This document shows, piece after piece, positions 47,382-59,214 of a stretch of DNA of 64,000 nt. The stretch lies in the NCBI RefSeq assembly GCF_042453785.1, contig NC_091671.1, positions 40,194,501-40,258,500 on the forward strand, given 5' to 3'. Position 1 is the stretch's first letter, and each line of letters begins with the position of its first letter. The position numbers and the translations under genes are program-made. The notes beneath the pieces were generated by a model, which saw only the letters and a list, made by a program, of their open reading frames with translations, ran no database searches and was not told the origin of the DNA. Origin of the DNA: Malus domestica (lineage: Eukaryota; Streptophyta; Magnoliopsida; Rosales; Rosaceae).

Positions 47382-47568
47382 TCCATCCGGATTCTCACAT
47401 CTTAATTATTCATCTTGTATCATGTGGTTAGAAATCGTTTGATTTTTTTATTTAAAATTAAACACAAATAGTATCTGACGAAAACTGACTTTATGATATA
47501 CGATGAACGACTAGGATGTGAGAATTCTTAGGATCCTCACAAAATGAATCCCAAGGGGATCCCTTTCC
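47382..47568. mobile_element. ~195 bp MITE-like repeat (gggatccc type), copy 2
   Basis: Diverged relative of 33226-33420 with shared tttatttaaaattaaacaca, ctgacgaaaactgac and aggatcctcac. Ends in gggatcc-type inverted repeats. Confidence 0.6.
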
Positions 47569-47905
47569 AAATAATGATGTTGGAATGTCGTGATTGATTT
47601 GAAATTGGAATTTACATGACCTTTTTTTCTGTTCTTTTTTTAGTTTCTTTTTCTTTTTCAATTAGAAGGAAGAATTGTTAGGACTGTACATAATCAAAGA
47701 GGATGATTAGAAACTAAAAATTGAATAATTTAAACAGAGTTGCAATTGTCTTTGGGTAATTAAGAACAAACTAATTAAACATTAAACACCTACAATTCAG
47801 ATTAATCAGGAAGAAACCAATGATCAAAATCATCAATTTCCCCTGACCAACTCAATTTACAACCACCAAAATTAAAATAAAAGTAATAAAAGCAGATAAC
47901 ATTAA

Positions 47906-48936
47906 TCACACGGAAGCAGGAACGCTATGGTCGTCATCGAAGCTCCAGAGATCATCACCAAGGGTGCTTTCCTGAGGCGGAGGATTCTGAGGAGCCGCCG
48001 TGGACTGCCCATCCAGATACGGAATCTGATAGAACTTCATCATGCTCTCATACGCCATTAGCTCCTCGGAAAGCTTCTGCACTTCGTCCTCTTCCATTCT
48101 TGCAATCGCCTCCAAGCTCCGTTTCCCTTCTTTAGTTTCCTCCACTTCTGTCAGCTCAGCTCCGCCGTGACAACCGCCGCTCCCGTTCTGATTGCAACCC
48201 AGAAAGCCCGTTGAGGAGAAAGCGCCATCTGAACCACACCCAGAGTTTTCTTCCCCGGAAATAACAATTGGGTCGGTGTTCACATTAGCCTTGGAGTTAA
48301 ACTCAATCGACATGGAATTGGAGGGAAATGTCGCAATCTGGTTCAGATCATACCCAAATCCCAAATCAAAGCTTTTGGGTTGATACAGATTAGTATTTGG
48401 GTTTCTCAGATACGTCTTGGCGGGGAGGTGGTCGTCTTCGTTGGGGAAATTGACCTTGGCTTTTTTGCCGCGGATTTTGCGAGCCTCCCTGTCGTAAGCT
48501 CGGGCCGCCTCCTCGGCGGTGTTGAAGGTACCGAGCCAAACTCGAACCCCTTTTCTGGGATCACGAATCTCGGCGGCCCATTTGCCCCACGGACGCTGCC
48601 TGATGCCTCGGTAGAGGTTCTTCCTCTGCCTCTTAGCCGGCTTCTCTTCTTGTACATCACCTGTTTGTGAAAAATCCCCAGTCACAATCCGAACGAAAAT
48701 TCTCATCTTTTAACTCGCAGAAAAACAACATACGGATGAAAAAAGAGCGTACCTGAAATGGGTTGGGATAATTTACGCGGAGTTGAGTCGGTGCGATTAA
48801 CCGGGGTGGGATTGCAGTCGAAGAAAGTGTCGGGATCGAACTTGGCGAAGGGAGAGTCCGGCCATATGTCAGAGGCGGTGACACAACGGCGACGGTCGCG
48901 AGGGATGAAATTAGCGATTATAGCACCACCGCACAT
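47906..48936 (-). CDS. Group VII ERF transcription factor (RAP2.12-like)
   Basis: Minus-strand exons 48753-48936 and 47906-48660 give 312 residues. The protein starts [12 protein letters not shown]. After Met removal, Cys2 makes this an oxygen- and NO-dependent Arg/N-degron substrate, as established for group VII ERFs. One AP2 domain follows the intron ([39 protein letters not shown]) with a basic stretch KPAKRQRKN just before it. The C-terminal acidic/aromatic end (LWSFDDD) resembles the activation motif of RAP2.12. The factor would switch on anaerobic genes under low oxygen. The single intron before the AP2 domain is the family pattern. The leader region contains a 21-base homopolymer (48992-49012), and a MITE lies 245 bp upstream. 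Confidence 0.96.
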
Positions 48937-48991
48937 TCTCGAAATCGAAAAACTTGTTGAATTAACTCCGAGATGAACTGAAAATTGAGAT

Positions 48992-49012
48992 GGGGGGGGG
49001 GGGGGGGGGGGG
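48992..49012. repeat. Homopolymer G21 in the ERF leader/promoter
   Basis: Twenty-one G on the plus strand (C on the transcribed-gene sense strand), followed by a GA run, about 55 bp upstream of the ERF start codon. It could be an assembly-uncertain homopolymer. Confidence 0.9.
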
Positions 49013-49180
49013 AGAGAGAGAGAAAGAGAAGGGTTTAAGGGATGAGCGAGAGATGAGCGAGAAAGGAGGAGGGGAGGGGGGTTTTGTACGAAGAGAAATG
49101 GACACTGTTTGCTATTTAGTATTAATTACATGTCCTTTTGTGGAACTTTCGTTGGATTTCACCTAACCCTTTATTAAGAG

Positions 49181-49338
49181 GAGTTTTAACGAAAAGTCCG
49201 GGTACTGTTCATTTTAACGAAAAACCACATTTTTACATTAAAAAGTCAAACCTAGTATTATTCACTTTACCTTTTATTTTGTCTTTATCGTTAAAATTCA
49301 AAATTTTTAAACCCTTTTCATTAGTTTTTCTTTTATTA
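49181..49338. mobile_element. ~155 bp MITE-like repeat, copy 7 (upstream of ERF)
   Basis: A well-preserved copy: gagttttaacgaaaagtccg, ttcattttaacgaaaaacca, ttttacattaaaaagtcaaa, tttgtctttatcgttaaaat and cattagtttttctttt. It starts 245 bp upstream of the ERF start codon. Confidence 0.85.
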
Positions 49339-49360
49339 AATTTGTTACCATAAATCTTAT

Positions 49361-49416
49361 TGGGCCTTGCGTGGCTGGCAAGCTTTTGGGCCTTGCGTGG
49401 CTGGCAAGCTTCTCGG
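49361..49416. repeat. 28-bp tandem duplication
   Basis: gggccttgcgtggctggcaa followed by gctt occurs twice in direct succession. 49417-50487 shows no gene. Confidence 0.9.
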
Positions 49417-50487
49417 ACCTTTTCTTTTGAGTCCAACTGGCCCTAATGAGAGAGCAATGGTACTTATGTGAAACTCTGCCTACGTAAGTTGAAATATGAG
49501 TAATTATTTGGCGGCGGATAGAGACTTAAAAATAGGGATTTTCTATCAATTCTATGTCATGTAACGTCAATTTTTTTGTCAATATTATAAAAAAATTTGT
49601 TAAAAATGTGAGATAACTGAGAGTTCATAGAGAGTCTTATTTTTTAGAAGTTCATTTAGTATTCTCAAGGTTTTTTATGATAAAACTCTGCATCTATAAT
49701 ACGTGGTGAAGTTGGGAGACAATATCAAAATGATCAAATGATTGATGGTGGATAATCTGATGAACCACTTCTATCTATTTTAAATCTCTAAAATCAAAAT
49801 GAGAAGTTATGATAACCTCATGAATCATTTTGGCTAAAGAAACCCTTTTTTAAATAATAAATGTTGAGTAAACGTTTAAATGGGTATGTCCTACTCTGAA
49901 AGAAGTGGAGTAGCTTTAACTCAAGTGGTTGATAAGTTGGTGGATATATGTATATAATATCATTAAACATTAGAGTGAAGAGTGAGTGATGCAAGCAAAG
50001 CAAGTTTAGAAACCGCTCAGCACATCGTATGAATATTCTAACGTCTAAGTGGTGGGCATAATCCATCATTTTTTTTTAAAGGTAGACAACTGGTAACAAG
50101 TCACTATTATCTATCTTTTTCTGGCCCAAAAAGGTTAAGAAAAGATCTACACTATCCATAACTAAAGTCAGGCAGACTCACGAACTTAGAGCATTGAACC
50201 CCGTACCTCCCACATTCATCATCCATCTCATCCATTTTGGCTTGTTTAAGTGACAATTAACAACTAATAATGGAAAACTTCAAAGCTGTTTTGTTTGTTT
50301 GTTGTTGTTTGTGTTTGAATTCAACGGTAAAAATTGCCTTTTGAGTCTTTGACTGCCAATATTGCAATATCTGAATTAGTCCACACCACTTCGTGTTCGT
50401 CGAGTCTTATTTGACATTACAAATTTACATTAATTTAATGTAATCTTTTTGTCACTTTTGCTACAAGTAGATTGTATTTTATGTTTC

Positions 50488-50615
50488 ATGTCTACTTAAT
50501 GTCGTCTCGACTTTCGTAAAATAGAGAACCGTGTTGATTTGAAACGTCTTTTATGCTTAATGTCATCTCGACTTTCGCAAAATAGAGAACCGTGTTAGTT
50601 TGGAGCGCCTTTTTA
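50488..50615. repeat. ~65-bp tandem duplication
   Basis: The stretch with cttaatgtc-tctcgacttt and aaaatagagaaccgtgtt occurs twice, with few changes. Confidence 0.85.
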
Positions 50616-50665
50616 TATTTGCCTAATGTCGACAATGCATTGAGCAGCCAGTTGGCACAAATATA

Positions 50666-50809
50666 AAAGTAAAACTAACAAAAAGTCTTAAAAAACTTTA
50701 GTTTTTAACGAAAATAACAAAATAAAGGTGTAGGTGAATAATACAAGGAGTGACTTTTCAAGATAATGTTAAAAATAAACAATACCAGAAATGTTTCATT
50801 AAGATTTCC
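50666..50809. mobile_element. ~155 bp MITE-like repeat, copy 8
   Basis: A diverged copy with aaaactaacaaaaagtc, aaataaaggtgtaggtgaat and gtttcattaagatttcc. Confidence 0.65.
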
Positions 50810-50884
50810 AAATATAAATGATATACTAAAAACTATAATCCCAAGTGTGTAGCAATTGATGGGAAATGAAAGATTGAGGAAAAT

Positions 50885-51104
50885 GGAGGAGGATTGTCTG
50901 CCCTCCAAGTTTCGGTGCCCTTCTATGCCCTCCTGTTTTGTGTGGTCACGGTTAAGTCACGTTAATATTTTATATTATTTTTTTATAAATATAATAAAAC
51001 AAAAATGAATAATAATATAAAATATTAACGTGGTTTAACCGTGACCACACAATCAGGAGGGCATGGGAGGGCACGGGAACTTGGAGGGCAGACAATCCTC
51101 CTCC
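50885..51104. mobile_element. Foldback MITE with 9-bp target duplication
   Basis: The ends ggaggaggattgtctgccct and its complement pair perfectly, and pairing runs on through ggtcacggtta ... taaccgtgacc to a short AT loop. GAGGAAAAT flanks both sides (50876-50884, 51105-51113). This fits a Mutator-type non-autonomous element. Confidence 0.92.
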
Positions 51105-51352
51105 GAGGAAAATTCCACAAAAGTTATCATAAAATTTACTTTTAGGTTGTTTTTCGACTTTTTAAAATTCATGTTGGATCTCACCAACATGTTTTATTAG
51201 TTATTCTATTTTTGGCTTAAGTACTCAATGAAAAATATTTATATGATTCAATAATGATAAGACCGCTCTTAAATGACTTATAATATTTTGTTAATGCCCC
51301 TAAAAATTATTGCGCGCAAACTCAATGATCACATTATTCACTTAAATTTTAA

Positions 51353-52430
51353 GGAAAATTAATGAAAATAATTTGAAAATTTTGAGTTTTAATGATAAGG
51401 GTAAACTGTCGGTTTACCCCCTGAACTTTCACCTCACTTTCGATTTCCCCCCTGAACTTTTCTATTGGAAAATTAAGGACTCAAACTAATTTTTTTAGCC
51501 AATTTGCCCCCTACCGTTAGTTTTTCATATATTCCATCCATATTTCCGTTAAGTGAGATCATGTGCATAACATGTGAGGATAGTTAAGTCATTTCAATTT
51601 AAAAATGATTAAAAGCTGAAAATAAATAATAATAATAATTTTCCCTCTATTTTTTCCCGCTAATTCATATCCTCAATTTTAATTTTCTCTCTCATTCCTA
51701 TGCATGAGAAATAATATATGGTGTTATTGTCTTCATAAGTAGCTAAGTTAATCTTTTTTTTGAAGCATGTACTACCATTTTTATTTTCTCTAACAAATTA
51801 ATAATTTGACAAATGCTCATGGTGTTATTGTCTCCAAAGCAGTGCATTAATATAAGAAACATGTCCATAAAAAAGACTAGGGTTTCTTATATTAATGCAC
51901 TGCTTTGGAGACAATAGCACCATTAGCATTTGTCAAATTATTAATTTGTTAGAGAAAATAAAAATGGTAGACAATAACACCATATGTCATTTCTCATGCA
52001 TAGGAATGAGAGGGAAAAATAAAATCAAGGATAGGAATTAGCGGGAAAAAATAGAGGGAAAGTTTTGCTTTTTTTATTATTTTCAGTTTTTTAATCATTT
52101 TTAAGAGTGAAATAACTTAACTACCCGCACATGTTGTGCACATGGTCTCACTTAACGGAAATATGGATGGAATATATGAAAAACTAACGGTATGGGGCAA
52201 ATTGGCTAAAAAAATTAGTTTGAGTCCTTAATTTTCCAATGGAAAAGTTTAGGGGGGAAATCGAAAGTGAGGTGAAAGTTCAGGGGGTAAACCGACAGTT
52301 TACTCTAATGATAAGGACAAAATAAAGGGTAAAATGAATAGTATCAGGTTTGACTTTTTAGTGTAAAAATGTGGTTTTTCGTTAAAGTGAACAGTACCGT
52401 GGGCTTTTCGTTAGAACTCCCTAAATTTTA
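51353..52430. mobile_element. ~155 bp MITE-like repeat, copy 9, split by another element
   Basis: The left part, 51353-51398 (attaatgaaaataatttg ... gagttttaatgataa), and the right part, 52306-52430 (ataaggacaaaataaagggt ... ggtttttcgttaaagtga ... cttttcgttagaactcc), together match one family copy. They are separated by the foldback element 51399-52305. Confidence 0.88.
51399..52305. mobile_element. 907-bp full-length foldback (Mutator-type) element
   Basis: Arms of about 460 and 425 bp are complementary nearly end to end, from gggtaaactgtcggtttacc at the left and its counterpart at the right to a ~21-base loop at 51861-51881 flanked by gtgcattaatataagaaac. The left arm has about 40 extra bases near 51730-51780. 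TAATGATAA is duplicated on both sides (51390-51398, 52306-52314). There is no transposase, so it moves only with help from elsewhere. Confidence 0.93.
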
Positions 52431-53268
52431 AGCTAATACGTTCTCACGGTTTTAATTGATTTTGGAAATTTCAACATAAAACATATTCTTTTTCTTTTTA
52501 GCGTAACCTTAAGCTTCTTAAATTCATGTAGGACATTTTGAAGATGTTCTAGCTAGGTTTTAGCACCCACTATTATGTCTTATTAATTTTTATTCTTTTG
52601 ACTTATATATTTAGTAAAAAAAATACTTATGTGAGTTAATAAATGGTAAGACCGTAAGACCGCTTTCAAAGCATTATAACATTTTTCTTAGGGAAAATTA
52701 GAATCTTCTACAATTTTTCTATATCATTTAGATTAAACATCTGTGCATTTTTAAAATTTGATTAAAGTGCTTTGACCAATAGTCCCTCTATTTTTTAAAA
52801 TTAAAATAATTTTTGAATTTATCATTTTATTTGCATGATGCACTTTTCTTTATTTAGTGGAGATATTAGTAATTAAACCATATTTTCTCTTCTTCCAAAT
52901 ATGTTTTTTTTGATCAGTTTTCTTTTTTTTTTCTTTTTTGTTATGCAAACATTTATTATTGTGAAAATAAATTGAATCTAACCAACTTTTTTTTTTTTTT
53001 TTTACAATTATCTCTAACGGAGGAGAATGTAATCAAAAGACTAGATTATAGGAAATTTGTTCCAATATAATGTGCATATAACACAAAAATTATGACAAAA
53101 AAAGTTTAATCAAATCATTATTATGAATGTTTGATCTAGAGAATTCAAAACTGAGGCACCTATATCAAATGTCGTACTGATAATATTTTGTGGAAACTCA
53201 ACAGACTCGTTTTTCATTAAAATTGCGAGATAATAGTAATAATATTCACGATTTTTTTTAGTAGGATT
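52431..53268. other. AT-rich intergenic sequence
   Basis: T-runs and degenerate repeats; no gene, hairpin or terminal repeats recognised. Confidence 0.4.
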
Positions 53269-55537
53269 TGACACACCCCGACCAAAATCGAGGCATGCTG
53301 GCCGTCACGTGAGAATGACGTAACCATGTGCACAGTGCGGAAGCAATAATGATAAGGATAAATACGAGTGAATAAAAACCAAACTACTAAAAGTACTAGC
53401 TAAGATAAGGTGTAAGTGCAAGATTAAGTGTGAAATACATAATCAGAGTATGAATGGCTTAAGTGTAGTTCAACTGAATAAGTACTAATTATACAACACC
53501 CAAGGGTGATCGTACATTTGTGATGTTCTGTCAGAACCACCGTCGAAATCCCCGTGAGTCACCAAAGCACTTCTACCTAAAACCTGGAGGGGCGCAAAAC
53601 AGAAAGTGTGAGTGGGCAAAAACAAAGCTTTTCAAAATCATTTCATTTCTTAAAAGTTCTAACCCATCACCGTAACACCTGTATAATTTCCCAGAAAAAT
53701 AATAATATATGCTAGATCAGAAATCATACTCAGGATGAAAATTCATAGAAATATACCATGCCAAAGTATTTCAATGAAATGTTATAAGTAATCCAGTTAA
53801 ATGTATCAATGCCAGATATCATATCAGCCGGATCCACCTAACGTGACCTACACGGCTGAGTCTATAGCTCATAACCAATCTCAATCATATCAAATCTTGC
53901 ACACGAGTCGGAACCACCTAAAGTGGTATGTACGACAAGACTAGGTATAAAATAAATATGCTCTAGTACTACGATCACGTGAAGACTGTACGAATAATCG
54001 TGGGTCACCTACTAGTCAGAACCACCTAAAGTGGTATGTACGACAAGCATGTGCACCTAACTTGGATCTAAGGTGAGCATATGGTGCGGGAGTTGAACAT
54101 CACGTGAAGGACTGTGCCCTAACTCTGGGCGGGAACACTAACACTGAGGTGCAGGTTTATGAGCTTTCAATGCATCACATCATATCTCGCATAACTAAAA
54201 CAACCTCATATCTTTAATTTATGAACCTACTTGGCACTTACCTAAGCGTCTGAAGCACCAATCATAAATATATGCAACTACTAATGCATAAATAAGATAG
54301 GCAGATACTTTGCATGACATTTCAAAAAGGATAATTATTCAAATTCATTTTTTGGGAAAAATCTCAAGTATATAGGTATATACGGAAAACCAAAAGCCCA
54401 CTCACTGATATGTCGAAGGGTTGTAGCCCCCGAGCCTTGATTGATGGCGCTCGTCCTTCGGATAGGTCTCACCTATATGCGAAATAACTAAATAAACATT
54501 ATTTAAGACACATACACAAAACTAGGATTTAACTTCTCATACAATGCTCAAATGGGGTGTTTGAATATACCAACGTGATCTACTAAACACAACGAATATC
54601 CCCATATTTTAAAAAGAAAATTCCGACCACCCACGTGCCGGCCAAGGCACGGCCAGACGTGTCCCCACACGCGGCTAAACCCTAACTGAAACTTAACTGC
54701 CGTTTGGAATATTCCGTTAAAACCTTAATAGAATTTAACGGCGTTACCTGACGCCGTTAGAATATTCCGTCAGACTTGAAGGAATATTTCCCTTCGTCTT
54801 CCTTGGTTCGCCAAAGACAGTCGCCGATTTCTGGAAAAAAATTTAAAACTTCATATCTTCTTCATTTCTTAACCAAAATTCATGAAATTTGTACCAAAAT
54901 GAAGCTTACAACGAGTACAACAAAACCTTGCCAATTTCAAGCCTTGAAATCCATGGAATCTCGCCGGAGAAACCTCGATAATCTGGCCAAAATTGAAACT
55001 CGTCAAACTAAACTTCCCGACGTCCAAAACTTCCAACTTTCTTCCCCGAGCTTCGTGAAGATGTCCTAAAGCTTCCTATAACCTTAAAACTCACTGATAA
55101 TTCCACGATCAAGACTGCATGAACAGTGACCCAAATCGGGAGTTTTGGATTCTCAGGTTTCTAGGGTTTTCACGTCTAACCACCACCACCATTCGACTCC
55201 TAAGCTCACAAGGAACAGGAAAACAGGCTCATCGACGTCGATCTGTGAAGAAATGGTCTGGTTTGAGGTTTGTCCGTACAATTGTACGGACTTTCAGAAA
55301 AATCCGAGAAAAGGAGAAAGAGAGAGAGAAAGGTCAACGGGAGTTTAGGTGTGTGTGTGGTCCAGTTTGGGCTACCAACCAAAACAAACAAAAATCTCTT
55401 TTCTAATTGGGTCCAAACACTTAGGAAAAATTTTAATTGGTCCACAACCAAAACCTAAACCACACAACACCACAAACGTTCAAGGGTACTTTAGTCTTTT
55501 CACCACCGATAAAAATAATTCAGGACGGGATGTGACA
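53269..55537. mobile_element. Solo LTR of an LTR retrotransposon
   Basis: It begins tgacacaccccgacc and ends gggatgtgaca, the TG...CA ends of an LTR. GGATT is duplicated on both sides (53264-53268, 55538-55542). Length 2269 bp. No internal gag/pol region or partner LTR is in the window, so this looks like a lone LTR left after recombination. Family is probably Gypsy-like by length and texture, but not shown. The intact short flanking duplication argues against great age. No host gene is predicted inside. Confidence 0.75.
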
Positions 55538-55691
55538 GGATTTGTGAATTTCTACAAAAACCATCACAAAACCTATTATTTTCATGCAACAATTTAAGCG
55601 CTTTGAATTCATGTATAACATTTGGGTGGTGTGTGTTTACAAAAAGAATAGTGCTGGGCCTACAGTGCTTAAACATATTGTATTTAGAATT

Positions 55692-55816
55692 GTGCTATTC
55701 ACACATCCATTTTTACCTCTCACACATCCCTCTTAATTTTTGACTATTAATCAAATGAATGCTAGACAAAATTTAACAAAAATGTATGAGAAGCAAAATA
55801 GCTGTGTGAATAGCAC
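55692..55816. mobile_element. MITE related to 6653-6804
   Basis: gtgctattcacacatcc at the left pairs with gctgtgtgaatagcac at the right. The inner cctctcacacatccctctta matches the other copy's cttctcacacacccttttaa. It lies about 250 bp upstream of the Ole e 1-like start codon. Confidence 0.8.
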
Positions 55817-56069
55817 TAACTGTATTTATCTTTGCCAACGTGCATCCATGTAAGCTCTCTCCAGCACAATATTAATCATTTAATCAGATTCTGGATATCT
55901 AAAACTTGAACCACTCTCTGCCCACGTACAGTTCTAAAAATAGTAAAGAAAAATAATAGACTTGAGGCCATGTTGCTATATAAGGATATGGTAGTGACTC
56001 TTCAACTCCCAAATCATCCATTGTTAGTTCACCTTCTGCATATATTGTTTACAGCAACAGTAACAAACA

Positions 56070-56985
56070 ATGGCTGTCAAGTCCCGTTTCCTCTTTGCCA
56101 CCTCCTCCTCCATGCTTCTCTTCTCATTGCTAGTCATTGCCTCTGCGAAGGATTATAGCTCCGGTGCCCCTAGACCTAAGGTTGATGAGTATCCAGAACT
56201 TCCAAAGGTTGATGGGTATCCAGAACTTCCAAAGGTTGATATTCCGAACTTACCGAACGCCGGAAAACCGAAACCAGAAGTATATGCAAAGCTAAAACCT
56301 CAGATCATTGGTATTCAGGGGCTGGTTTTGTGCAAATCAGGCCTTCAAAGCTTCCCAATTAAAGGTAGTCTCTAATTCAATGTTGAATCGTTAATCTTCA
56401 TGCATCTTACGTTCTTAGACTAGCAAGTGCACATTGTGTATAAGAATCTCTTAACGTAACTTTCAAAATTTAGGGTTTAAAACTTTGTAGTATGTTACTA
56501 TGTTTGCACTCTGACGTGTAATATAGTTGAACCACATGGTTGATATATATGTCCAGGGCGTCGAGTTATATCATGAATTTGAATATATTTACAGATAGTT
56601 TTCAATTATTTTTAATTAAATTAAGTATGTTTTATTGGGTTGGAACGTAGGAGCTGTGGTAAGGATTACATGTCTGGCTGAGGATGAACAAGGTTACGAG
56701 ACCGCTCCTTTCTCCAAACTGAGTGGTGCAACTGATGCAAAGGGATACTTCTTCGCAACGTTATCGCCGTCGCAGCTTGAAGACAAGTGGAAGCTCACAG
56801 AGTGCAAGGCGTTCCTCGATTATTCTCCATTGGAAGCCTGCAAAGTCCCTACTGACGTTAACCATGGAATTACTGGTCATCTTCTTTCTTCTTATCGTGC
56901 CCTCAGTGCCAAGAACATCAAGTTGTACTCGGTTGGGCCTTTCTTTTGCACCTCGGAAACTAAATCAGTCCCTAACGGCTATTAA
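56070..56985 (+). CDS. Secreted Pollen Ole e 1 / extensin-like protein
   Basis: Exons 56070-56364 and 56651-56985 give 209 residues. A signal peptide (MAVKSRFLFATSSSMLLFSL then LVIASA) is followed by a short Lys/Pro-rich repeat region (VDEYPELPK, VDGYPELPK, VDIPNLPN) and the Ole e 1-like domain. The domain has Cys residues in GLVLCKSG, VVRITCLAED, LTECKAFL and EACKVPTD, plus the typical TDAKGYFFA. Such proteins are cell-wall or arabinogalactan-like and often specific to flower, fruit or root. The phase-1 intron inside the domain is the family pattern. Two decayed partial copies follow at 57632-58023 and 58170-58256, so the locus was duplicated in tandem. Confidence 0.92.
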
Positions 56986-57631
56986 TTAAAGCATAATACT
57001 CGGATCCTGACCAGTCAAGCACGACATTATAACAACGCCAGGTTTTAATTATTTTCTCCATTTACTAATTTGAGCTGAAATATTTGTTTCTTTATTGTTG
57101 TTGGATTTGCTTGATTTCATTATTACTGGCAAGAGGTTTTTGTGATTTACCATTTGGGATTATTTGTAATAAGATGCTTTGGTCTATATAGAGTTGTTTT
57201 TTAAACTCGTGATAATTCTTCTTTGGACAAAATCTCAATTTTAAGGACAGACTGTCAATATGGTATGAATAATATAAGTAGATAACATGTCGCTAGTAAC
57301 ATTTAACGACGTGTTATTAATACGTATCGACTTTCTTGATACAAAATTTGTCATTTCACAAAGAATGAATATTAAATGGTCTACTTCAAATTCTAGTTGC
57401 TTCCTCCGGGCAATGCCTCAACCCCAACCCCATTCCCAAAACCTACCCATTCGAGTTGCACCTCTACTTTCCGGTCTTTATTCGATAAAAAAAAATTTAA
57501 AAGTCTCAAATCTGGCCAAGTCCTCTCGCTCGAAGGTGTGTTCAGTTGTCCTCTCCATAAATTAGAATAGTTTAAAATATCAATCAATCTTAGTTTCTTA
57601 CTCAAATATCATTGAATTAATATTTCGGGAG

Positions 57632-58023
57632 CCGCGGCTAGGAAAACATGCGAGGCTGTGGACCAATATGGGTTCGAAACTGCACCGGTCACCGTCGTAA
57701 GTGATGCAACTGACGCAAAGGGCTATTTCTTTGCAACAATGTGTCCTCCTAAGATTGAAAACAAGAAGCAGCTCACCAAGTGTAAAGCCTTTCTTGAACT
57801 CTCTTCATCGGAGTCTTGCAACGTTCCGACGGACTCAAACAATGGAATCAGTGGTCCTGTGCTTGCTTCATATCGCCTCCTCCATGACAAGAACATCAAG
57901 CCATATGCTAACCGGATGTATTTGAATAAAAGAACGAACCCAACCGAAGAACTACAATTGAAACAAGACCAGGATTTAAAAGAAGAGCAAGAAAAAACAA
58001 GATATATTTTTCTCAAAAAATGA
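57632..58023 (+). pseudogene. Partial duplicate of the Ole e 1-like gene (second exon only)
   Basis: Reads GAAARKTCEAVDQYGFETAP, then SDATDAKGYFFATMCPPKIE and CKAFLELSSSESCNVPTDSN, clearly a paralogue of exon 2 of the gene at 56070. The usual acceptor is changed (cgg before the exon in place of ag), no first exon with signal peptide is found upstream, and the C-terminus runs into a Lys/Glu-rich read-through (KQDQDLKEEQEK). It is most likely a pseudogene, although the frame itself is open. Confidence 0.8.
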
Positions 58024-58169
58024 AATGGGAACCAACAACAACAACAAAAAGCGAAACGAAACAAAGATAGAAATCGTGAAAGCGAAAATAGGTAACGTAG
58101 CTGATTTGCTGATATTTTCTAAGAATGCATTATTATCTTTGATTTTTTCCATGGATTCCGGATTGTGGG

Positions 58170-58256
58170 CTAGGTGCCTCCTCCATAACAAAAACATCAA
58201 GCTATCCCTTTACCTTCGCATCATCACCACAAACCCAGAGTCCAGTCCCCAATAAT
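58170..58256 (+). pseudogene. Third, very short remnant of the Ole e 1-like gene
   Basis: gtgcctcctccataacaaaa followed by acatcaagctat matches the cgcctcctccatgacaagaa acatcaagccat stretch at 57873-57905. Only the C-terminal ~30 codons remain. Confidence 0.6.
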
Positions 58257-59214
58257 GGTGGCTACTAAATAAGACTACTTTCAACGGTTGAGTTGAGTAG
58301 GAAATGCTTTCTGTACACCTTGCTTATTTTTGTCCGTTCATAATTCTTCGATATATTCAATTTAAAGAAAAAAAATAAACAAAATGGTGCAAAGAGAGAA
58401 AAGGGGCATGAGAAAATAGATTTGAGATCCACTCCGGATAACGCAGATCAAGAAATCGGTCCACTCAATTTCAATTCTACGACCCCTTTTAGTCCATCCA
58501 ACTAGCCCACTTCACAAAAATTCAAAAATTTGAACAGCCTAGATCTCTCTCTTGATCAGTTAAGCTCTCTCTTGAACAGTTCAGAACTCTCAATCTATGA
58601 GCTTCGGACGCAAAGATCCTTAGTGGATCTCATTCTTGAGAAAATAACTTCTCACAAAGACCGTAATTTGTATTCTACTATTCCGGCAATCCTAAAATCA
58701 GGATAACGTCAAAACTGTTACTGACACTCCAAAAAAATATTGTACTCGAAATTTCTCCCCCGAGTTCATAAGAGAGCCGCGCGGAGCAGTTCCCTTTCAA
58801 CTACGAATTATACCAAAAAAAGGAAAATCCAGCACTTCGCAACATAGGAAGACGTAATGATACAATTAAAGGATCACAGAAAAGAACATGTATTGCAAGT
58901 TTCGTACAACCCTGTGTGTAGCTTTCTTCACAGTTTCTCTCCTCACAATTTTCTTTACAAAGTGTATTAACACTACTAAGCCTACGTATCACTCCTTTTC
59001 CTATATACACCGCCCTGAATTTTGACCTCGATCGTTCTTATTCTTGCCAGCTTATTTGGCCAAGAGTGTTCCAACAAATAGATCGAAACTGCGGAGCTGA
59101 TTACACGAAAATCTCTTATTAAACACGACGCAATCTCAGATTTCTTTAGGCAAAACTTGATACCCACGACTGCAACGACCGAGTGGATTGAGCGTTAATG
59201 GCTCCATGAATGGC
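58257..59214. other. Convergent 3' regions; RSH1 3' UTR
   Basis: No gene is recognised. The RSH1 3' UTR should occupy the right part. gatctctctcttgatcagttaagct / ctctcttgaacagtt is a short direct repeat near 58540-58585. Confidence 0.45.

Noticed and set aside
53269-55537. Open frames inside the solo LTR (about 54776-55406) as host genes
   Set aside because: They lie wholly within the repeat and show no domain.
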